Source: Bombus terrestris
Lineage: Eukaryota; Arthropoda; Insecta; Hymenoptera; Apidae
Assembly: GCF_910591885.1 (NCBI RefSeq)
Contig: NC_063275.1
Span: 13,938,501 to 14,002,500 of the forward strand
Reading direction: 5' to 3'
DNA length: 64,000 bases
This document shows, piece after piece, positions 1 through 14,402 of this stretch (positions are counted from its first letter, which is position 1; every line of letters begins with the position of its first letter). Position numbers and translations under genes: made by a program. The notes under the pieces are model-generated. The model had not been told where the DNA came from and did no database searches. It was given only the letters and a program-made list of their open reading frames with translations.

Positions 1-3000
1 TTGGCTTCAAGAAGAGAATATTTAAAATTAGAAAAATGGTTGACTGATAAAATTAGAGAACAAGGAGAAGTTTTTGTTACTGCTTGTGTAAAGTTTTTAC
101 AAAGACGTTGTCCTCAAGTAATGGGACCTGGTATAAAGGAAGATCTTACAGTACCAAAAGCAAGTCAACTTCCACAAGAAACACTAACAACAATGCTTGC
201 TTGTTTGCAAGTATGTGCTGGGTATGTTTTACTATTTTTGTATTCTAAATATTTTTAACATAAATAATATTTCCTTATTATTAATATTGTTTTTATTTTT
301 CCTCTTTTTTATTTTACAGAAGTGTATCTCAAGAATGTTCCGAGGCAATAATGACAATGGTACAAAATTGTAGTCTAATGTTGAGTAAAAGTACAATGAG
401 TAGACCTCCACCACCAGGAGTTTTACGACATCGTGGATTGGAACCTTTTAATCCAGCAACTTTGGGAGGACAGGTATCGAAATTAATGTAATTTCTTGTA
501 TTTACTTGTACACTAATCTTATATATAAACATATCTTATTTAATTTTGTAGTTGTTTTCTTCAAAACAAGTGGACCCGCTTGGAAATTTAAGTTCAAGTC
601 TTGCATCTATGGGTTTGGGTTCCAGTCTTGGTCCACCAAGTAGTTCTGCGTTTAATTTATCAGGTGCACTTGGACCTTTAGTATCAGCACCTGGCTCTCC
701 TTCTCGTCTCATGGGACCTTCTCCAAGTCCATTTCCGATGTTACCATTATCTTCACAGTTGCATTCAGGACCAGTTGGTACGCAAGGACCATCTGTTTTA
801 CCTGGAAATACGACAATCGGAGGATTAGGACGACTTGTACCACCAACAGGCATTGAAAAAGCAAGAATACCTGAAACATCGAACTTATTTCCTGATATGG
901 CACAAAATGTTTCCAAAGAAATTGAAGATGAAGCAAACAGTTACTTTCAGCGAATATACAACCATCCGCCACATCCTACCTTATCAATTGATGAAGTTCT
1001 TGATATGTTAAAAAAATTTCAAGAGTCTGGTAGTAAAAGAGAGAGAGAAGTATTCAACTGTATGTTACGAAACTTATTTGAGGAATATCGATTTTTTCCT
1101 CAATACCCAGATAAAGAGTTGCAAATTACGGCACAGTTATTCGGAGGAATTATTGAAAGAGGATTGATTAATAGCTATATGACACTTGGATTAGCTCTGA
1201 GATTTGTATTGGATGCACTTAGGAAACCAGAAGGCAGCAAGATGTATTACTTTGGCATAACAGCTCTGGATCGGTTCAAAATCCGTTTAAAAGACTACCA
1301 AACATACTGTGAGCACGTCAGGACAATTCAACATTTCAGTGAGTTTCCACAACATTTAATTGAGTATATAGAATATGGATTACAGGGGCAGGAGCCTCCC
1401 GTAAGACCTCAAGGTTCAATCCTCCCAAAATCTTTAGCAGCTATGCTGGCACCAGTTACTACACCATATAAAACTATTACGACAACAACAATAACGACAA
1501 GCACTACTCAAGCGAAATCATCCACGACTCCAACCACCTCTCTCTCAGCCAGAGTAAGTAAACTATAAATTTGAGAACTGCATAATAAATTTTCATTGTT
1601 ACTTATGATCTTTTCTTTAATTTTAGCCTTCTATTGCTAATGCAACAAACATTGATACGTTATTAGTCGCAACCGATAAAGAAGAAAAGATAACGACACC
1701 TCCAGAAGCTTTGCAAGATAAAACAGCATTCATCTTCAATAATCTTAGTCAACTTAATTTACAACAAAAATGTGACGAAATTCGAGAAATTGTCACAGAA
1801 GAGTATTGGCCTTGGATGGCTCAGTATTTAGTAATGAAACGTGCAAGCATAGAATTAAATTTCCATGCTTTATATTCAAATTTTCTGGACTGTTTGAAAT
1901 TACCAGAAGTGTACAAAATGGTTACTAGAGAAACATTTAGAAACATAAAGGTTTTATTACGAAGTGATAAAGGAATAGCGAATTTTTCTGACCGCTCACT
2001 TTTAAAAAATTTAGGTCATTGGCTAGGAATGTTAACTCTTGGCAGAAATAAACCGATTTTACACATTGATATAGATCTAAAAAGTTTACTTGTCGAAGCA
2101 TATCATAAAGGTCAACAAGAACTTCTTTATGTCGTTCCATTTGTTGCTAAAGTACTTGAAAGTTGTGCAAAAAGTCGTGTTTTTCGTCCACCTAATCCTT
2201 GGACAATGGCAATTATGAATGTATTAGCAGAATTACATCAAGAACCTGACCTAAAATTGAATTTAAAATTCGAGATAGAAGTATTATGCAAAAATTTAAG
2301 CATTGATGTAGGTGAATTAAAACCTGCGCTTTATTTAAAAGATCCAGAAAAATTACGGAACTTAGAATATCAACTATCACATCCTAATAAAAAGTCTGAA
2401 TCAAACAACAATCAGCAACAAACACAAGGTCCTATCGAAGAATTGGTTGGCCCCACTACTACCGGAACTATTGTTCCACAAACAGCTCCAGCAAATACAA
2501 CACCATCTTTACCTACTGGTCCACCAGAGCCGCGTTTTAATTATATGGATATTTCTGTAACAGGGATTGCTAATATTTCTCAACATATCACCATTAATAA
2601 TAATTTGCCATTATTCCAAACGCACCCACATTTGAAACAGTTTGTTCGTCCAGCTGTTGAAAGAGCAATTCAAGAATGGATTCATCCTGTAGTTGATCGA
2701 TCGATCAAAATAGCTCTAACCACTAGCGAACAAATTGTGAGAAAAGACTTTGCATTAGATCCAGAAGAAGTTCGAATGAGAACAGCAGCAAGACATATGG
2801 TTCGTAATTTAACTGCTGGAATGGCTATGATTACTTGCCGTGATCAAGTTTTGACGTCAATTAGTACAAATTTAAAACAAGCTTTTTTAACTGCAATGAT
2901 TGGCACAACCCCACAACAAAAAGAACTTGCAGAACAAGCAGCTAATGTAGTAGCTGCTGATAATATGGAACTTGCTTGCGCATTTGTACAAAAAACAGCT

Positions 3001-6000
3001 ATTGAAAAGGCAATTCCAGAAATGGATAAACGTTTATTAAATGAAATTGAATTACGAAAAATTGCACGGCAAGAAGGAAGAAGATATTGCGATCCATTAC
3101 TTAAATATCAAGCTGAGAGAATGCCTGAACAAATAAGATTAAAAGTTGGCGGAGTGACGCCTCAACAAATGGCTGTTTATGAAGAATTTGCGAGGAATAT
3201 TCCAGGATTCTTACCACTATCTGAACGAGACACACAAGCTTTGTTAATGCCAAAACCTGTTACAGTATGTATTCTATATTCTACATGTCGTATATTTATA
3301 ATTATTATATAATATTGCTTATTTAAAATACTCTTTTCTTAAAGGAACCTACTGTAACTGCATTTGCTGCTAATCCAGCAGTTGCAGTAGCGACGGCGCA
3401 ACAAGTTGCTGCATATGCAGCAGCCGTGAGTAACGATGAAGTTGGAGCTATGTTAGAAAAACTTGCAGCTGAAGTTGAAGTATTACTTGCTGCAATGGGT
3501 CCAGTTGCACCACCCCCACAACATGCTACTCTTCACAGTCTCTTAGATTCTATTATTCTAACACGAAGATCAAGAGATGCAGGCGCTGCTATGACATTAC
3601 TTAAAAAAGTAAATTATTACAAATTATATTATTTAAGTATGTAATCTACATTATATACAATCTATATACCTCTAATTCTAGGCTGTAGAAGGTTTATTAG
3701 ATGGCCCTACCATTACCAGCGGTGTAATAGATTCAGAAATTATATTGCGATATAGAGAACTTCATTTACGTATTTTAAAATGTTTACAAGATCCACGTGC
3801 CTATGGCATGCAATGGACAAACAAACACATTACTCGGTGTTTAACTGAGTGTCGAGAAGAGTTTCGATACAACTTCGAAGCTGTCGATTATCTTATCAGG
3901 TATTCTACTTTTCTTAATATATTACTAAATTATTAAATTTATTTGAGTGATAAAATATAAATAGCACCGTTACTATCGTTTTTAGGTCTCATTTAATTAG
4001 TCTTCCACAGTATGATTTAGCTTTGGCTCAAGCTATAGATTCTGGAAATTCTATGGCAACAGCATTTGCTATGCAGTTGGTGCAACTTTATTTAATTGAT
4101 GAAAGACAAACTACACATGTTGCCGAATCTGACCTATTTCACACAATTGAAATACTTGCCCGAATAGCTCACCACAGAGCACCACCTGAAGGGTGACTAT
4201 TAATATTACGATATTAATTAGTGCAGAATTAATTCAAATAAAACATATATTTTTTTTCAGAATTTTACTGTTTAGACTGACAAATCTGATAGAATCATTA
4301 CGCGTAAATCATGATACAGGAGTATTAGCAGACAGAGCTCCTGCTGGCCCTACAGCGCATATTCATTCTGGAATTCTACAGGTGAGAGTAAGTAAATTCT
4401 GCCAATCTTAAGGCACCAAGAACACACGTTTGTATTTACAATTTATGTTATTTGTTTTTTACAGGCTCGTGACTTTGACGATCCACCTGGATTGATGGAA
4501 AAGACGGAATATTTATTACGCGAATGGATCTCAATGCATCATAATCCAACGCACGCTCGTGATCCCACGAAAGCTTTCGGAATGTTTGTTCATCAAATGA
4601 ACATTCATGGAATCCTTAAAACAGACGATCTCATAACAAGATTCTTTAAATTGAGTACTCAGATGTGTGTCGATTCGTGTTATCGTGCTTTAGCTGATAC
4701 AAGTGCTGCAATACCTGTTGTTCGTGCGAAATGTTTCCATTCGTTGGATGCTTTCGTTCGTTTGATCGCACTTCTGGTAAAACATTCTGGTGATAGCACA
4801 AACACTCATACGAAAATTAATTTACTAAACAAGGTTTTGGGAATCGTTGCTGGTGTATTACTACAGGATCAGGAAATGCGAGGAACTGATTTTCAACAAT
4901 TGCCGTATCATAGAATTTTCATCATGCTTTTCTTGGAACTTTGCGCCCCTGAACCTGTATTGGAAGCAATAAATTATCAAGTATTAACTGCTTTCTGCCA
5001 TACGCTACATATACTTAGACCAGCCAAAGCTTCAGGATTTTGTTACGCTTGGCTGGATATAGTTGCACACAGAGTTTTTATTGGACGTACGCTTGCGATT
5101 ACACCACAACAAAAATGTTGGGGCATGTATGCGCAACTTTTAATTGATCTCTTTAAGTACCTTGCATCATACCTTCGAAACACGGAACTTGCAAAGCCTG
5201 TTCTTACGTTATACAGAGGAACAATTAGAGTACTATTAGTTTTATTACACGATTTTCCTGAATTTCTTTGTGAATATCATTACGGATTTTGTGATGTAAT
5301 TCCACTTAATTGCACACAGATGAAAAATATTGTTTTAAGCGCATATCCAAGAAGTATGCGGTTACCTGATCCATTCACACCGAATTTAACAGTTAATCTG
5401 CTGCAGCAAGCAACACATACTCCCCGAATATTGACAAATTTTGCATCTATGATACAGCCATTAAGTTTCAAAAAAGAACTTGATTCGTATTTAAAAGCGC
5501 GAGCTCCAGTTACTTTCCTTTCTGAATTGCGTAGTAATTTACAAGTGTCTCAAGATACTGGTTTTCGCTATAATATTCCATTAATGAACGCTCTCGTACT
5601 TTATGTTGGGACACAAGCTATATCTTTTATTCGCAGTAAAGGACATACGCCTAACATGTCTGCTATCGCACATTCTGCACATATGGATATATTTCAAAAC
5701 TTGGCAGTGGATCTTGATACAGAAGGTCGTTATTTATTCATAAATGCAATTATGAATCAGTTACGGTATCCTAACACCCATACGAATTACTTCAGTTGTA
5801 CACTTCTATACTTGTTTGTTGAAGCTAATACGCAAGCGATACAAGAACAAATTACAAGAGTTATTCTTGAAAGACTTGTTGTAAATAGACCTCACCCATG
5901 GGGTCTTCTCGTTACTTTTGTTGAACTTATCAAAAATCCAACATACAAATTCTGGACGCATGAATTTGTTCACTGTGCACCAGAAATTGAAAAGTAAGTT

Positions 6001-6152
6001 ATTAAAAATAATTGTGTATTTTATTATTTTGATTTTTCATATAATGTATATTTTTTTATTTATATTGTTTCAGGTTATTCGATTCAATAGCTCATTCGTG
6101 TAGGAACCTAAAAGATTTAGAATCCATTCGGGAACCGAATATCCCAGAGTGA
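1..6152 (+). CDS. CNOT1: CCR4-NOT transcription complex subunit 1 (3' part, 5'-truncated by window edge)
   Basis: This is the scaffold of the cytoplasmic CCR4-NOT deadenylase, which shortens mRNA poly(A) tails and mediates translational repression. Exons read: 1-221, 320-473, 552-1553, 1627-3264, 3345-3608, 3682-3899, 3986-4192, 4261-4381, 4465-5993 and 6074-6152 (TGA), giving 1810 C-terminal residues; the family is about 2400 long, so the N-terminus lies left of the window. In these residues, the HEAT region containing FQRIYNHPPHP is near 256, the MIF4G (CAF1-binding) domain starts near 487 (FIFNNLSQLN), the CAF40-binding DUF3819 region is about 787-980 (RPAVERAIQE, HPVVDRSIKIA), and the C-terminal NOT1 superfamily homology domain that docks NOT2/NOT3 is about 1275-1800 (GILKTDDLITRFF, LDTEGRYLF, NRPHPWGL). 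Similarity to vertebrate CNOT1 is very high. Nothing is broken, and all phases close. Confidence 0.97.
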
Positions 6153-6357
6153 TAGGACGCTTTATTTTTCATTGTCGATTTGTGTACAGTAAAAAAGAAG
6201 AACATAAATAATAAGAATCGCGTGTAAAAAGTTGTTAATGTACGGATAGATGTACCATACTTTGGGCTTAACTTTTGGTGGATAGATATTGAATAATCGT
6301 ATATTAAGTGTATCAATTGAGCTAGAATAAGCGAGATTACTATTATGTTAATATTTT

Positions 6358-6363
6358 AATAAA
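6358..6363 (+). terminator. Candidate poly(A) signal of CNOT1
   Basis: AATAAA lies about 206 bases after the CNOT1 stop codon. It is the first canonical hexamer I see downstream on this strand. Actual use is inferred. Confidence 0.5.
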
Positions 6364-6834
6364 AATATTGTTGCATCGATCAGAAAGCAACGAACATTCA
6401 ACCTCACAAAATGTGTCTTTTGAACAGTGTACTTGATACAGTGTGTTACCACGACATTGTAATATTATAGCACAAATGTCAGTATAATGCGTATCATAAT
6501 GAAGAAGAGGAAGGCAAGACAGCAAGGGTGTTCAAGAAGTAATAGTGAATTTTTGTAGGTTAAATTGAATATAAATGTATTATGAATAAGTGGTATATTG
6601 AATCAGTACCAAAATTAATATGTTGTACTATGTAAGTCATTTAGGGAGTATTTGCAGAATGTATGGTGCACCTGAAAATCTGTAATATAGTATATAATTA
6701 CTAGTATACATTGATGTAATTTTTTAAGAATTGTAGCTACGAAAAAAGATAAAGCTGATTAATTAAAATGTGGTTTAAGTAATCCTTTGCTTTATATGTT
6801 AAATAGTGATTTATAATTGTCACTTATTAAATAA

Positions 6835-6840
6835 TTTATT
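6835..6840 (-). terminator. Candidate poly(A) signal of PDPR
   Basis: TTTATT on the plus strand reads AATAAA on the minus strand, 51 bases beyond the PDPR stop. This implies a very short 3' UTR. Confidence 0.5.
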
Positions 6841-6890
6841 AAACTTTATATACATTATTTGTACACAATTCAAAATTTATATTGTCAGAG

Positions 6891-9800
6891 TCAAACAACT
6901 TGATGATCACGTGTTGCATGGTAAGAATCCCTTTCCTTATCTGGAAATTTGGTTGGTAAATTAGGACTATGCAAATGACATTTTGCGGGAAATTTTATTC
7001 CCGCTACATCTACTTCGTAATCTCCTGACAATATATACTCATTTGTCACTTCTTGTGGACGTCCTTGTGAGTCAAAATTTTGAACAAATCCAAGACAAAT
7101 CTAAATAAAAATTTATTAATTATTATAAATGTTTATATTTTGTAATTTGTATACTTTCAAAATTTACCAAAGTTTTATAATCATATAAATTTAGTAATCT
7201 GTTAATAACGTTAAATATGTACCTGCTTTTTGAATGTAAATCCGTAACCTGTAGTAGTTGTCATTCCACAATATTTTCCATTTCTAAAAATAGGTTCACT
7301 GCCCCAACACCATGTATCTAATTCGGGATCATGATCGTTTAATAATAGCTGCACATATTTCCGTTTTACACCTTCTTCGCGTTGTTTTAAAAGAGCATCT
7401 CTTCCAATAAAATGCACACCTTTCTATTAAGCATATAGCTTTAAAATATTGTTTTAATTAAACTTTAATATATAAATCATGTAAATTCTAAAGATAACTA
7501 CATCTAATTTTACTCTCCAAGTTCGTCCACATTCCAAAGGAGTAGTAAAAGTGTCTAAATCTTGACCCCAAAATGCGTAAAATTTTTCAACTCGTAAAGC
7601 TCGAGTTGCATAGTAACCAGCATGTTTTATTCCATACTTAACTCCAGCATCTACTAATCTTGTATAAACATGTAATGCAAACTACAAATGTGTAATGTGT
7701 ACATCAATAAAATATAAAATTCATAATTTGAAAATTTTTTTATTAATTTAGGATACTAACTTCATTTGGAATATATAAGACATAGCCAAGTTCTCCAGTA
7801 TGAGTTAGATTCATTGTGCGTATTCCATTAGCAAGACCAACATCTAACTCCTTTTCAAGAAATAAATGTGTGGTAAACACAATAAAATTAAATATGAATA
7901 ATATAATAATTAAATATACTTATAAGTAATAATAAATATAATTTTAATTAATAATTAATAATACATACCTTAAAAGTAAAAAATGGAAAATTTTTGGGAT
8001 TTAAGTCAGTATCTGTTAATTCTGATAATAATTGCCTAGTAGCAGGACCCATAATACAGATTGCTGTATATGCTGATGTTACATCAGATACTGCTACAGA
8101 ACCATCTACTGGTAAATGACGATTAATCCAATGCTTACATCGAGTTTGTTGTATGGTAGGTGCAATCATCATATAACTTAAATATAAAAAGACTGATTAT
8201 ATAGCTATATCTTATACCTTATAAATTGTGCAACTTATTTAAACAACTTACTGATTAGGAGCAATACGTGCTAAACTGCAATCATTTTCATAACCTCCAC
8301 GATGATTTTGTAGTCCTGTATGAATAATACCTCCTACTGGAACATCAACATCATTGGAACACAAATATTGCAAAAAGTCGACTACTTCCGTTCCATTTGA
8401 CTAAAACAATACACGAATTGAAAAATGATGTAATGCAATAATATATTCATATATTAGTTACAATAATCTATCATACCCATAAATCAATTTTAGTGAAAGA
8501 AGAATAGTCGCTTAGTCCAATTGTTTCTCGACATGCGGCATACTCATTCCAAACTGCTTCAAACCAAGGTGGTTTACTGAACGTATTTGTATATGCTATC
8601 TTACATCTTTGAAACCCATCAATCGTCTCTAAATCTGTGTAGCAAAGCAATCTGTATAATAAAATCCAGTTTCTTCTTTTATAATACAGACATGTTAATA
8701 AATAATGTTTTATGAAGAATTTTATATTAAAAGATATAGAAATATCTATCTTCTAATATAAAATTTTTCATAGAAAATTTTTTTTTTATAAAAGAGAGTG
8801 AACTTACCATTATCGCCATCCAATTGAAACCAGGATGGTCGCTCGTACCCCATTACTTGACCAAATATAGCACCAGCTGCTCGAAGTTTTGGATAAATTG
8901 GAGACATTCTTAAATTTCTACCAGTTTTAAATTCATGATGTGGATATTGTAGAGCATAATGCATGCCAGGAACTTCTTTTACTCGATCACGTAGGAATTT
9001 ACGATTATTATGAAGTCCCAAAAATCGTGACACATCTAATTCATACATATCTAAAGATGTTGAACCATTAACTATTAATTCTGCAGTTGCTCGACCAACT
9101 CCACCAGCTGCTGATATACCCACCTATGAAAATTATATTTTTGTATATCTTATAATTTCATAAGTTAAAGTAACTTACCGTTTTCATACCAGCAGCAATA
9201 TAATAATTACGTATTTCTGGTGCTTCACCAACTATCCACTTACAATCTGGAGAAAATGCTTCAGGACCATTACATAATTTTTCTAAAATAGCATTTCCTA
9301 GACTTGGAATTCTATAAAGCATTTGTTCAAGTAATATATGAAAATGGTCCCAATCTTCTGGCAGAAATCTTTGCTCTGTACCTCCTAAATTAAAATTTGT
9401 TGCATATTTAAATCTATATGAGATCAATAATAAATAAAAATCTATATCCAACCAGGTATTGTTCCATCTTCAAATGCTGGTTTTGCAACTGGTTCAAAGC
9501 CACCAGCTAATAAACTTCCGTTATTTTCTCGAAAATAAATATATCCATCTAAATCCCTTATAACAGGGGTCATAGGATCTAAACCATTAATTGATTTTGT
9601 ATGCAAATAATAATGTTCTACAGGATGGAGAGGCACCTAAAAATAGAATATATTTAATTCAGATCATTTACAAAAATTATATTTCTTTCTTATATTCACT
9701 AATAACAATAAAGGAAATATTTAACCTTTACATATGGCTCGCTTAATTTTCCTACATTACGTGCCCAAAATCCAGCACAATTGACAAAATGTTCGCACTC

Positions 9801-10779
9801 AATAATACCATGTGTTGTTTCTACAGCTGCAATTCTACCATTTTGTGTAATAATTTTAGTAACTTTACAGTTTTCAAACACTTTAACACCTAAAAGTATT
9901 AGAAGTTAAATGTATTCTACAATCTCGTTATAATATGAAATTAAATACATATTCTTATATCCTTTTTTAATTTCATGAAAAACCGTAAACACCTTTCTTT
10001 CTTGCCTCTCCTATTAATGTTAAACAAATTTGATATGGATCTCCCACTCCATCCCCTGGGATCCATAATCCACCAACTAAATCATCTACTCGTAATAATG
10101 GACATATTTCTTGTACTTGCTTTGGAGTAATCAAATGACATTCAATATTGCAGGAACTAAAAATATTCATAGAATGATCTACATTTAATTAATTTTATAT
10201 ACTATTACAATTAGTAATTGACTCACATAGACTGTGCTTTCATTCGTCTAAATACAGTCATACGATCTCTTGTGCGTGCTAAAGAAAGACTACCACATTG
10301 TTTCCATCCTGTTGATAAGCCTTTTTTTTCTAATGCTTTATATAATGCTATGGTATTCTGAGCAAGCTTAACTTGTGCCAAACTTGGTTTAAAAGCTCCT
10401 ACTAATCCTGATGTATGCCAGGTTGTTCCACCTCCTAATCTAAATTTAATCAAAGTAAACAAATGAAAATACATTTTCATTCAGTCTAAAATGGACTTAC
10501 AAAGTCTGCCATTTCATACCTGCCGCTTTCTACAATAACAGTTTGAGATCCTAATCCCATAAGTGAAAGATGATAAGCAACTGCACCACCCATAACACCA
10601 CCTCCACATATAACAACTTTTGTTTGCTTAGGAAGTGGATCATCAACATCATCATTTGTTTCTACAGTAGTTTTTGAACTACTATGTCTTATTCTTTTGT
10701 TGTAGTTGTAAAAAGCAAAATTATTCCATTTTGTCACAAATTTATTACAAATTAATTTAGAATGATGCCACATTGTCAT
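6891..10779 (-). CDS. PDPR: Pyruvate dehydrogenase phosphatase regulatory subunit, mitochondrial
   Basis: PDPR is a mitochondrial-matrix flavoprotein-like subunit that lowers the Mg2+ sensitivity of pyruvate dehydrogenase phosphatase and so tunes PDH reactivation. Fourteen exons, in transcript order: 10779-10520, 10439-10227, 10156-9993, 9889-9726, 9636-9453, 9384-9179, 9123-8808, 8634-8477, 8400-8252, 8176-7969, 7850-7761, 7681-7502, 7423-7223 and 7100-6891, giving 900 aa (human about 880). The N-terminus is basic and rich in K, R and N, as in a transit peptide. A Rossmann FAD motif (VVICGGGVMGGAVAYHL) sits at about residues 55-71, then the DAO-type oxidoreductase fold (FVNCAGFWA, EDWDHF), then GCV_T and C-terminal GCV_T domains (TTPLECGR, FIGRDALLKQ, HTGELGY). 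The last third follows human PDPR more closely than sarcosine or dimethylglycine dehydrogenase, which share the fold. Donor CCTG|GTTGG (exon 5) and acceptor TTAATAG (exon 13) are weak but required by phase. Confidence 0.94.
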
Positions 10780-12424
10780 AATGTATATAGATAGAACTTT
10801 AATATCTTTTACTAATTTTCACGTAAAAACAATATAAATATACATGCATGTTTATAGATCATCACGTTTCTTTTAAGGTTAGATTGTTATAGAATGCGAG
10901 ACTGTTCTCTGAACTATCGTTTCATTAATTGTTTTCAAACATTATCAACTATATTATGTTAACATTTAATTTACAAAATTCAAAATACGTTTAGTCTTTA
11001 ATAAATGTCATGTTCCTGTAAGTTTTTATGATCACTTAGATAAAATTGGTTTGAAAAAAGATAAGTAGTTATAACCAATTTATGTTAAATAAATGTAAAA
11101 AATTTTATTTGAATTATAATTTTGATTGTTATATAATAATACAGTTTTGAAAATATAAAAAAAATGTTTAACTAGTAAAAATCGACGAAAATATGTAAAC
11201 GCAGGTAAAAATTACTTAGGACATCAATTTTATTCATTTTGTTTATTATTAATATAGAATACATTGCTAAACATTTTATATAAAAGCATATATATTACAC
11301 TAAAGTAATATCAAAAATACAATTTAGTTAATATGCTTATTTTTACGATTATTGTTATTTATGACTATATTTTATGACTACACTTATTTTTTATGACTAT
11401 TGTAAGAATTAGTTTCTTCTATAAATATACAAGTAAAAATTATTATCTTATTCAAAAATAAATTTTTTAGATTTGCTATTAGTATAAATTATTTATAAAA
11501 TATCTATATTAATTTGTATTTATACATATATAGGTACTTCATTGAAAATGAGAAATGGGCATTAATTACATAATTTATGGAATATCAACTTTATTTTACA
11601 TTAACATTATTAATTGATCTTATTTTTAAAATGTAACTTTTCTGTTATATGTTACAAAGTATTTATTTCTATTTGAAAACATATAAATTTTTATAAGTGA
11701 TAAAAAGACAGCAGTGCACATTATTTCCAAAAAATAGTTATTTTCAATAGCATATATTTATATTCATATATACATTAAATGAGACTATATAAAAACACAC
11801 AGATTGTATAAGTTTGTCATCTTTAACAATTTAAAAAAATAGATGTTTAACAGTACTTGCAATAACAACTGCTATCAGGTAATACAAGTAGAGTAAAGAA
11901 ATATTGTGTATAATATTTATATATTCAACAAAAATATCAGATAGTGCTGAAAATACCTTGAATATCCTCATTTAAAAGTAATTTTATATACATGTTACAT
12001 ATGAAAATTTATATTGTGTACTATTTGTTGTAAACAAAATTATCAATGAACCTTGTTTTCATTTGTACATCCTGCTCAACTATTTTATACTTTTATAATG
12101 AAAAAGTTTTCAAATATAACAAATAAATTGAATTTTAGGAACTTTTTCATTTAATATTTAAATCTACGAATATTTTTAATGATCCCTTTTATGAAAGTAA
12201 ATATCAAATACTTTTTTTATATAATTATGTGCAATCTTGCATTGTGCATTGTATATATCAAACTTTCATGTGAAAAATATTTGAAGCTGATTGTTTATGT
12301 TCCAAACATTGCAAATATTTGTTGAAGATAAAAACTAAAACTTATTCATTATATATGTATATATATGATGCAACTTTCAAATGGCTTCAAAGTGAAATGC
12401 AATAGATACTAGTATTGTGTTATC
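10780..12424. other. AT-rich interval between PDPR and the LITAF-like gene
   Basis: About 1.6 kb separates two minus-strand genes. It should contain the PDPR promoter and 5' UTR at its left end and the LITAF-like 3' UTR at its right end. I see no ORF, structured repeat or RNA gene, only very AT-rich sequence. Confidence 0.5.
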
Positions 12425-12980
12425 TTATCTCCTATAACGTCCCAGATAAGCTTTACAGTTAGGACAACTATGATGAATATCCATACATTCATCAATACAG
12501 CATGGAATCAAACAGCATCCCAACCAACATCTGTTGAAGATGATATATAAAATAGTAATATAATAAATTATTTAAGAGATACTGAATTGGTAATTGAAAA
12601 ATATTTTTGTAAATACCCCATTAATGCAATTACAACCCCAGATATATAGGCAATCATGCCAGGTTCTGTCTTTGTTGTAGTATCTATTTCTGCATGGCAA
12701 TGAGGACAAATTGTATGTGTTGATCCTGGCCCCAGTGGAACAATTGTTGTTACTATAGTTGGTCCACTTGTATCTATAAAGAAATAATAAATTTTTTAAA
12801 TTTATTTTCTTAGTTAATTAGTTAAATTGTAGAGTTCACTATAATAAAATAAGAATAAGACATACAAGTTTCTGCAGATGTGAAAGGGCTAGCAGGTGGA
12901 ACACCACCCATTGTTTGTGAATAACCAGGCGGTGCATATGGAGGTGATTCATAAGGTGGTGGTGGTCCAGTATTATACAT
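12425..12980 (-). CDS. LITAF-domain (LITAF/CDIP1-like) membrane protein
   Basis: This is a short monotopic membrane protein of the late endosome/lysosome type. Exons 12980-12866, 12773-12617 and 12530-12425 give 125 aa, typical of the family. The N-terminal 40 residues are Pro/Tyr-rich with PPPPY and PPY-like motifs that in this family recruit WW-domain ubiquitin ligases (Nedd4) and ESCRT factors. The LITAF domain has its split zinc site: C61-x2-C64 (ICPHC) and C113-x2-C116 (SCPNC) flank a hydrophobic segment at about 78-103 that inserts in-plane into the membrane. The segment is unusually Cys-rich (CWLGCCLIPCC), a known feature of the family. All knuckle cysteines are present. Insect genomes carry several paralogues, so I assign no specific symbol. 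Confidence 0.9.
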
Positions 12981-14402
12981 GATGTCTTATTTATAAATAG
13001 TCTATCTATAATTAAACACAATTATGTAACTATGTATAAATGAATAACAATGGTAATAATCCATATTTTTAATCATACTTAGATGCAAATAATTCAAAAT
13101 CTTTATTGTATTTTAATAAGATGTAAATAAGAATAATTGTATATAATATATGTTATATTATATCTAATATGACATATTTTTGAAAATCATTTAAAAAATT
13201 AAATTATAGAAATATCATCACGTAATCAAGTATCCAATTAATTATTAACAGAACAATTTTTACCTTATAAAATTATTAAAAATTATTAAATATACAATTT
13301 AAATATTACATTAAGTTACAAATTATAATTATTCATTAAGAGAAATATCAATAGTAATCGTATCTTAAATATCAATTAATTGATTGCGAATAATGTCAAG
13401 CTGACATTCCACTTTATTTGAGTTAATGTATGACAAGTCGCGATAATCTTTTGTTAATGTTTGTCTAATTACAAAGTACGCCATAGTTCTTCCTACCTTA
13501 GTAAAACAATTATAAATTAAGCACTAATTATTTAAACAATGTATGAGTAATTTCTAAATATAGTCCATGTGTACAATTTTAATAGGTTTGAGGTGTAAAC
13601 ACGAAAAACGTAACAAATATTCTTATGCACATACATATATAGATGGCAGAATAGGAGTTTCATGAACATTCCATTGAAATTAATATCTCTGCTAATATCG
13701 ATTATTTAACATTTTTCAATTCAAATATTGTTTTTTAATCTTTCTTTTATCTAAATTAATTTAATAAATAATGAATAAGGAATTTTTGACATATGTAAGG
13801 TATGTACATAAGAAGGTGCTAATAATTTCTTCTACACATGTCTTATATATTTTTTCCATTGGTTGAATGCTTAATGTAAGTAAAGCAAACCGTACTATGT
13901 TCAACACAATGCGGTACATGCAATGTGGATAAGTCTTGAGAAATCAATATCATTTTATAGTGCATATCTATGTATATCTACATCATAGATCAGAGCGTGG
14001 TATTTAATCTTATTTGACACAATAAACAATCGTTCGCTCAGTGTAAAGAACAGATGTTAGGTGGTTTTATGCATTATCAATTCTTAATTATCTAATTTAA
14101 ATGAAAAATACTCTGAAGCATTAAAAGGTTATAGAAGAACATAAATTCTTAAATTTTATATTTTTTCTTATTGAATTTTTTTATATTAAATGTTTGTTAT
14201 TTGTAACAATACTCGTATCTCATTTTATATAATGTAATGTTTCTAAATATTTTTTAACTTCTCATTTTTTTAGTTTTTGTAAAAATGAAGATATTGATCA
14301 GGTAATAGTTTAATTTTCTGTAATCAAGTATTAATGAACATATTTCTGTATCAAACTTTTGTGGTTGTTTTTGACAGAAGTATTTTTTAATAAAATTGCA
14401 AA
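12981..14402. promoter_or_regulatory. Divergent intergenic region: LITAF-like (left) and Jarid2 (right)
   Basis: About 1.4 kb lies between two head-to-head genes and should hold both promoters and 5' UTRs. The stretch is AT-rich and I could not identify a core promoter motif. A possible 5' UTR splice site for Jarid2 (ttttgacag, about 14370-14380) precedes the ATG by roughly 25 bases, so a non-coding first exon is plausible but unproven. Confidence 0.4.

Larger units (their letters stand above)
6153..6890. other. Convergent 3' flank between CNOT1 and PDPR
   Basis: This is a tail-to-tail interval of about 0.74 kb with no coding signal. It should hold the 3' UTR of CNOT1 (plus strand) and the short 3' UTR of PDPR (minus strand). 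Candidate poly(A) signals face each other: AATAAA at 6358-6363 on the plus strand and its reverse complement at 6835-6840 for the minus strand. Confidence 0.6.

Noticed and set aside
6891..10779. Sarcosine or dimethylglycine dehydrogenase
   Set aside because: These share the FAD plus GCV_T architecture, but the C-terminal third (TTPLECGR, FIGRDALLKQ and the HTGELGY block) follows PDPR closely, and the length fits PDPR.
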